From Rhodothermales bacterium (GTDB taxonomy: Bacteria > Bacteroidota > Rhodothermia > Rhodothermales > VXPQ01), in assembly GCA_028283985.1 (NCBI GenBank), contig JANQSQ010000635.1, forward strand, positions 1 to 7,006: a stretch of 7,006 nt of DNA, written 5' to 3'. Each line of letters opens with the position of its first letter. Positions within the stretch are counted from its first letter, which is position 1. Made by a program: the position numbers and the translations under genes. Below, one piece after another: positions 6,923 to 7,006 of this stretch. The notes beneath the pieces are model-generated. The model was not told where the DNA came from. It did not search any database and was given only the letters and a program-made list of their open reading frames with translations.

Positions 6923-7006
6923 GGGAGTTTGCCGGGATACCGTCCTTGTCCTGTCCGGACGCCGCATACGGTGCGCATGGCGGCTTCCGCAGAGTATCCT
7001 TGTAAG
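6923..7006. other. Upstream region of uvrA; no confident feature
   Basis: This 84-bp stretch must hold at least part of the uvrA leader. On the minus strand I find no TAnnTTTG box, no clear Shine-Dalgarno before the ATG at 6922 or 6967, and no convincing LexA-like palindrome. The nearest promoter-like string (TACTCTG) is too poor a match to call. The promoter may lie beyond the window. Confidence 0.5.

Noticed and set aside
6920..6967. Start of uvrA at the upstream ATG (6967)
   Set aside because: The extra 15 residues (MRRPDRTRTV...) do not resemble UvrA, while the ATG at 6922 gives the standard N-terminus. Neither has a clear Shine-Dalgarno, so the choice rests on family alignment.

Overview
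The window looks like ordinary chromosomal DNA from a GC-rich bacterium (roughly 58-60% G+C by eye), and three of its four genes belong to well-known families. I infer Bacteroidota or Rhodothermota (Rhodothermales/Balneolales-like). The reasons are an exact Bacteroidota-type -7 promoter box (TAnnTTTG) upstream of the transporter gene, starts with little Shine-Dalgarno signal, and the style of the UvrA sequence. The lineage is not proven.

Layout from left to right. (1) 2-2230, plus strand: the C-terminal ~742 codons of SMC, the chromosome condensation and segregation ATPase, cut by the left window edge. (2) 2231-2304: a 74-bp spacer with a TATCTTTG box inside a 7-bp inverted repeat. (3) 2305-3312, plus strand: a complete ten-helix EamA/DMT-family transporter. 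(4) 3312-3506: a 195-bp non-coding MITE-like element with 20-bp terminal inverted repeats (19/20 identical), flanked by TA on both sides. It sits exactly in the transporter's stop codon. (5) 3568-3960 (start uncertain), minus strand: a small unrecognised gene. (6) 3983-6922, minus strand: complete uvrA, the damage-recognition ATPase of nucleotide excision repair. (7) 6923-7006: upstream region of uvrA with no confident feature.

smc and the transporter run rightward, and uvrA plus the small gene run leftward, so the two units converge. Without the element the convergent gap would be only about 58 bp. uvrA and the small gene probably share a transcript. I see no functional link between SMC, the transporter and UvrA beyond their being neighbours.

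I found no defence system, CRISPR array, RNA gene or other clearly new system. The most interesting item is the MITE-like element. Its G completes the transporter's TAG stop, and removing the element restores a tandem TAA TAA stop. Its left arm carries an extra perfect 10-bp hairpin that repeats the element's own terminal heptamer.
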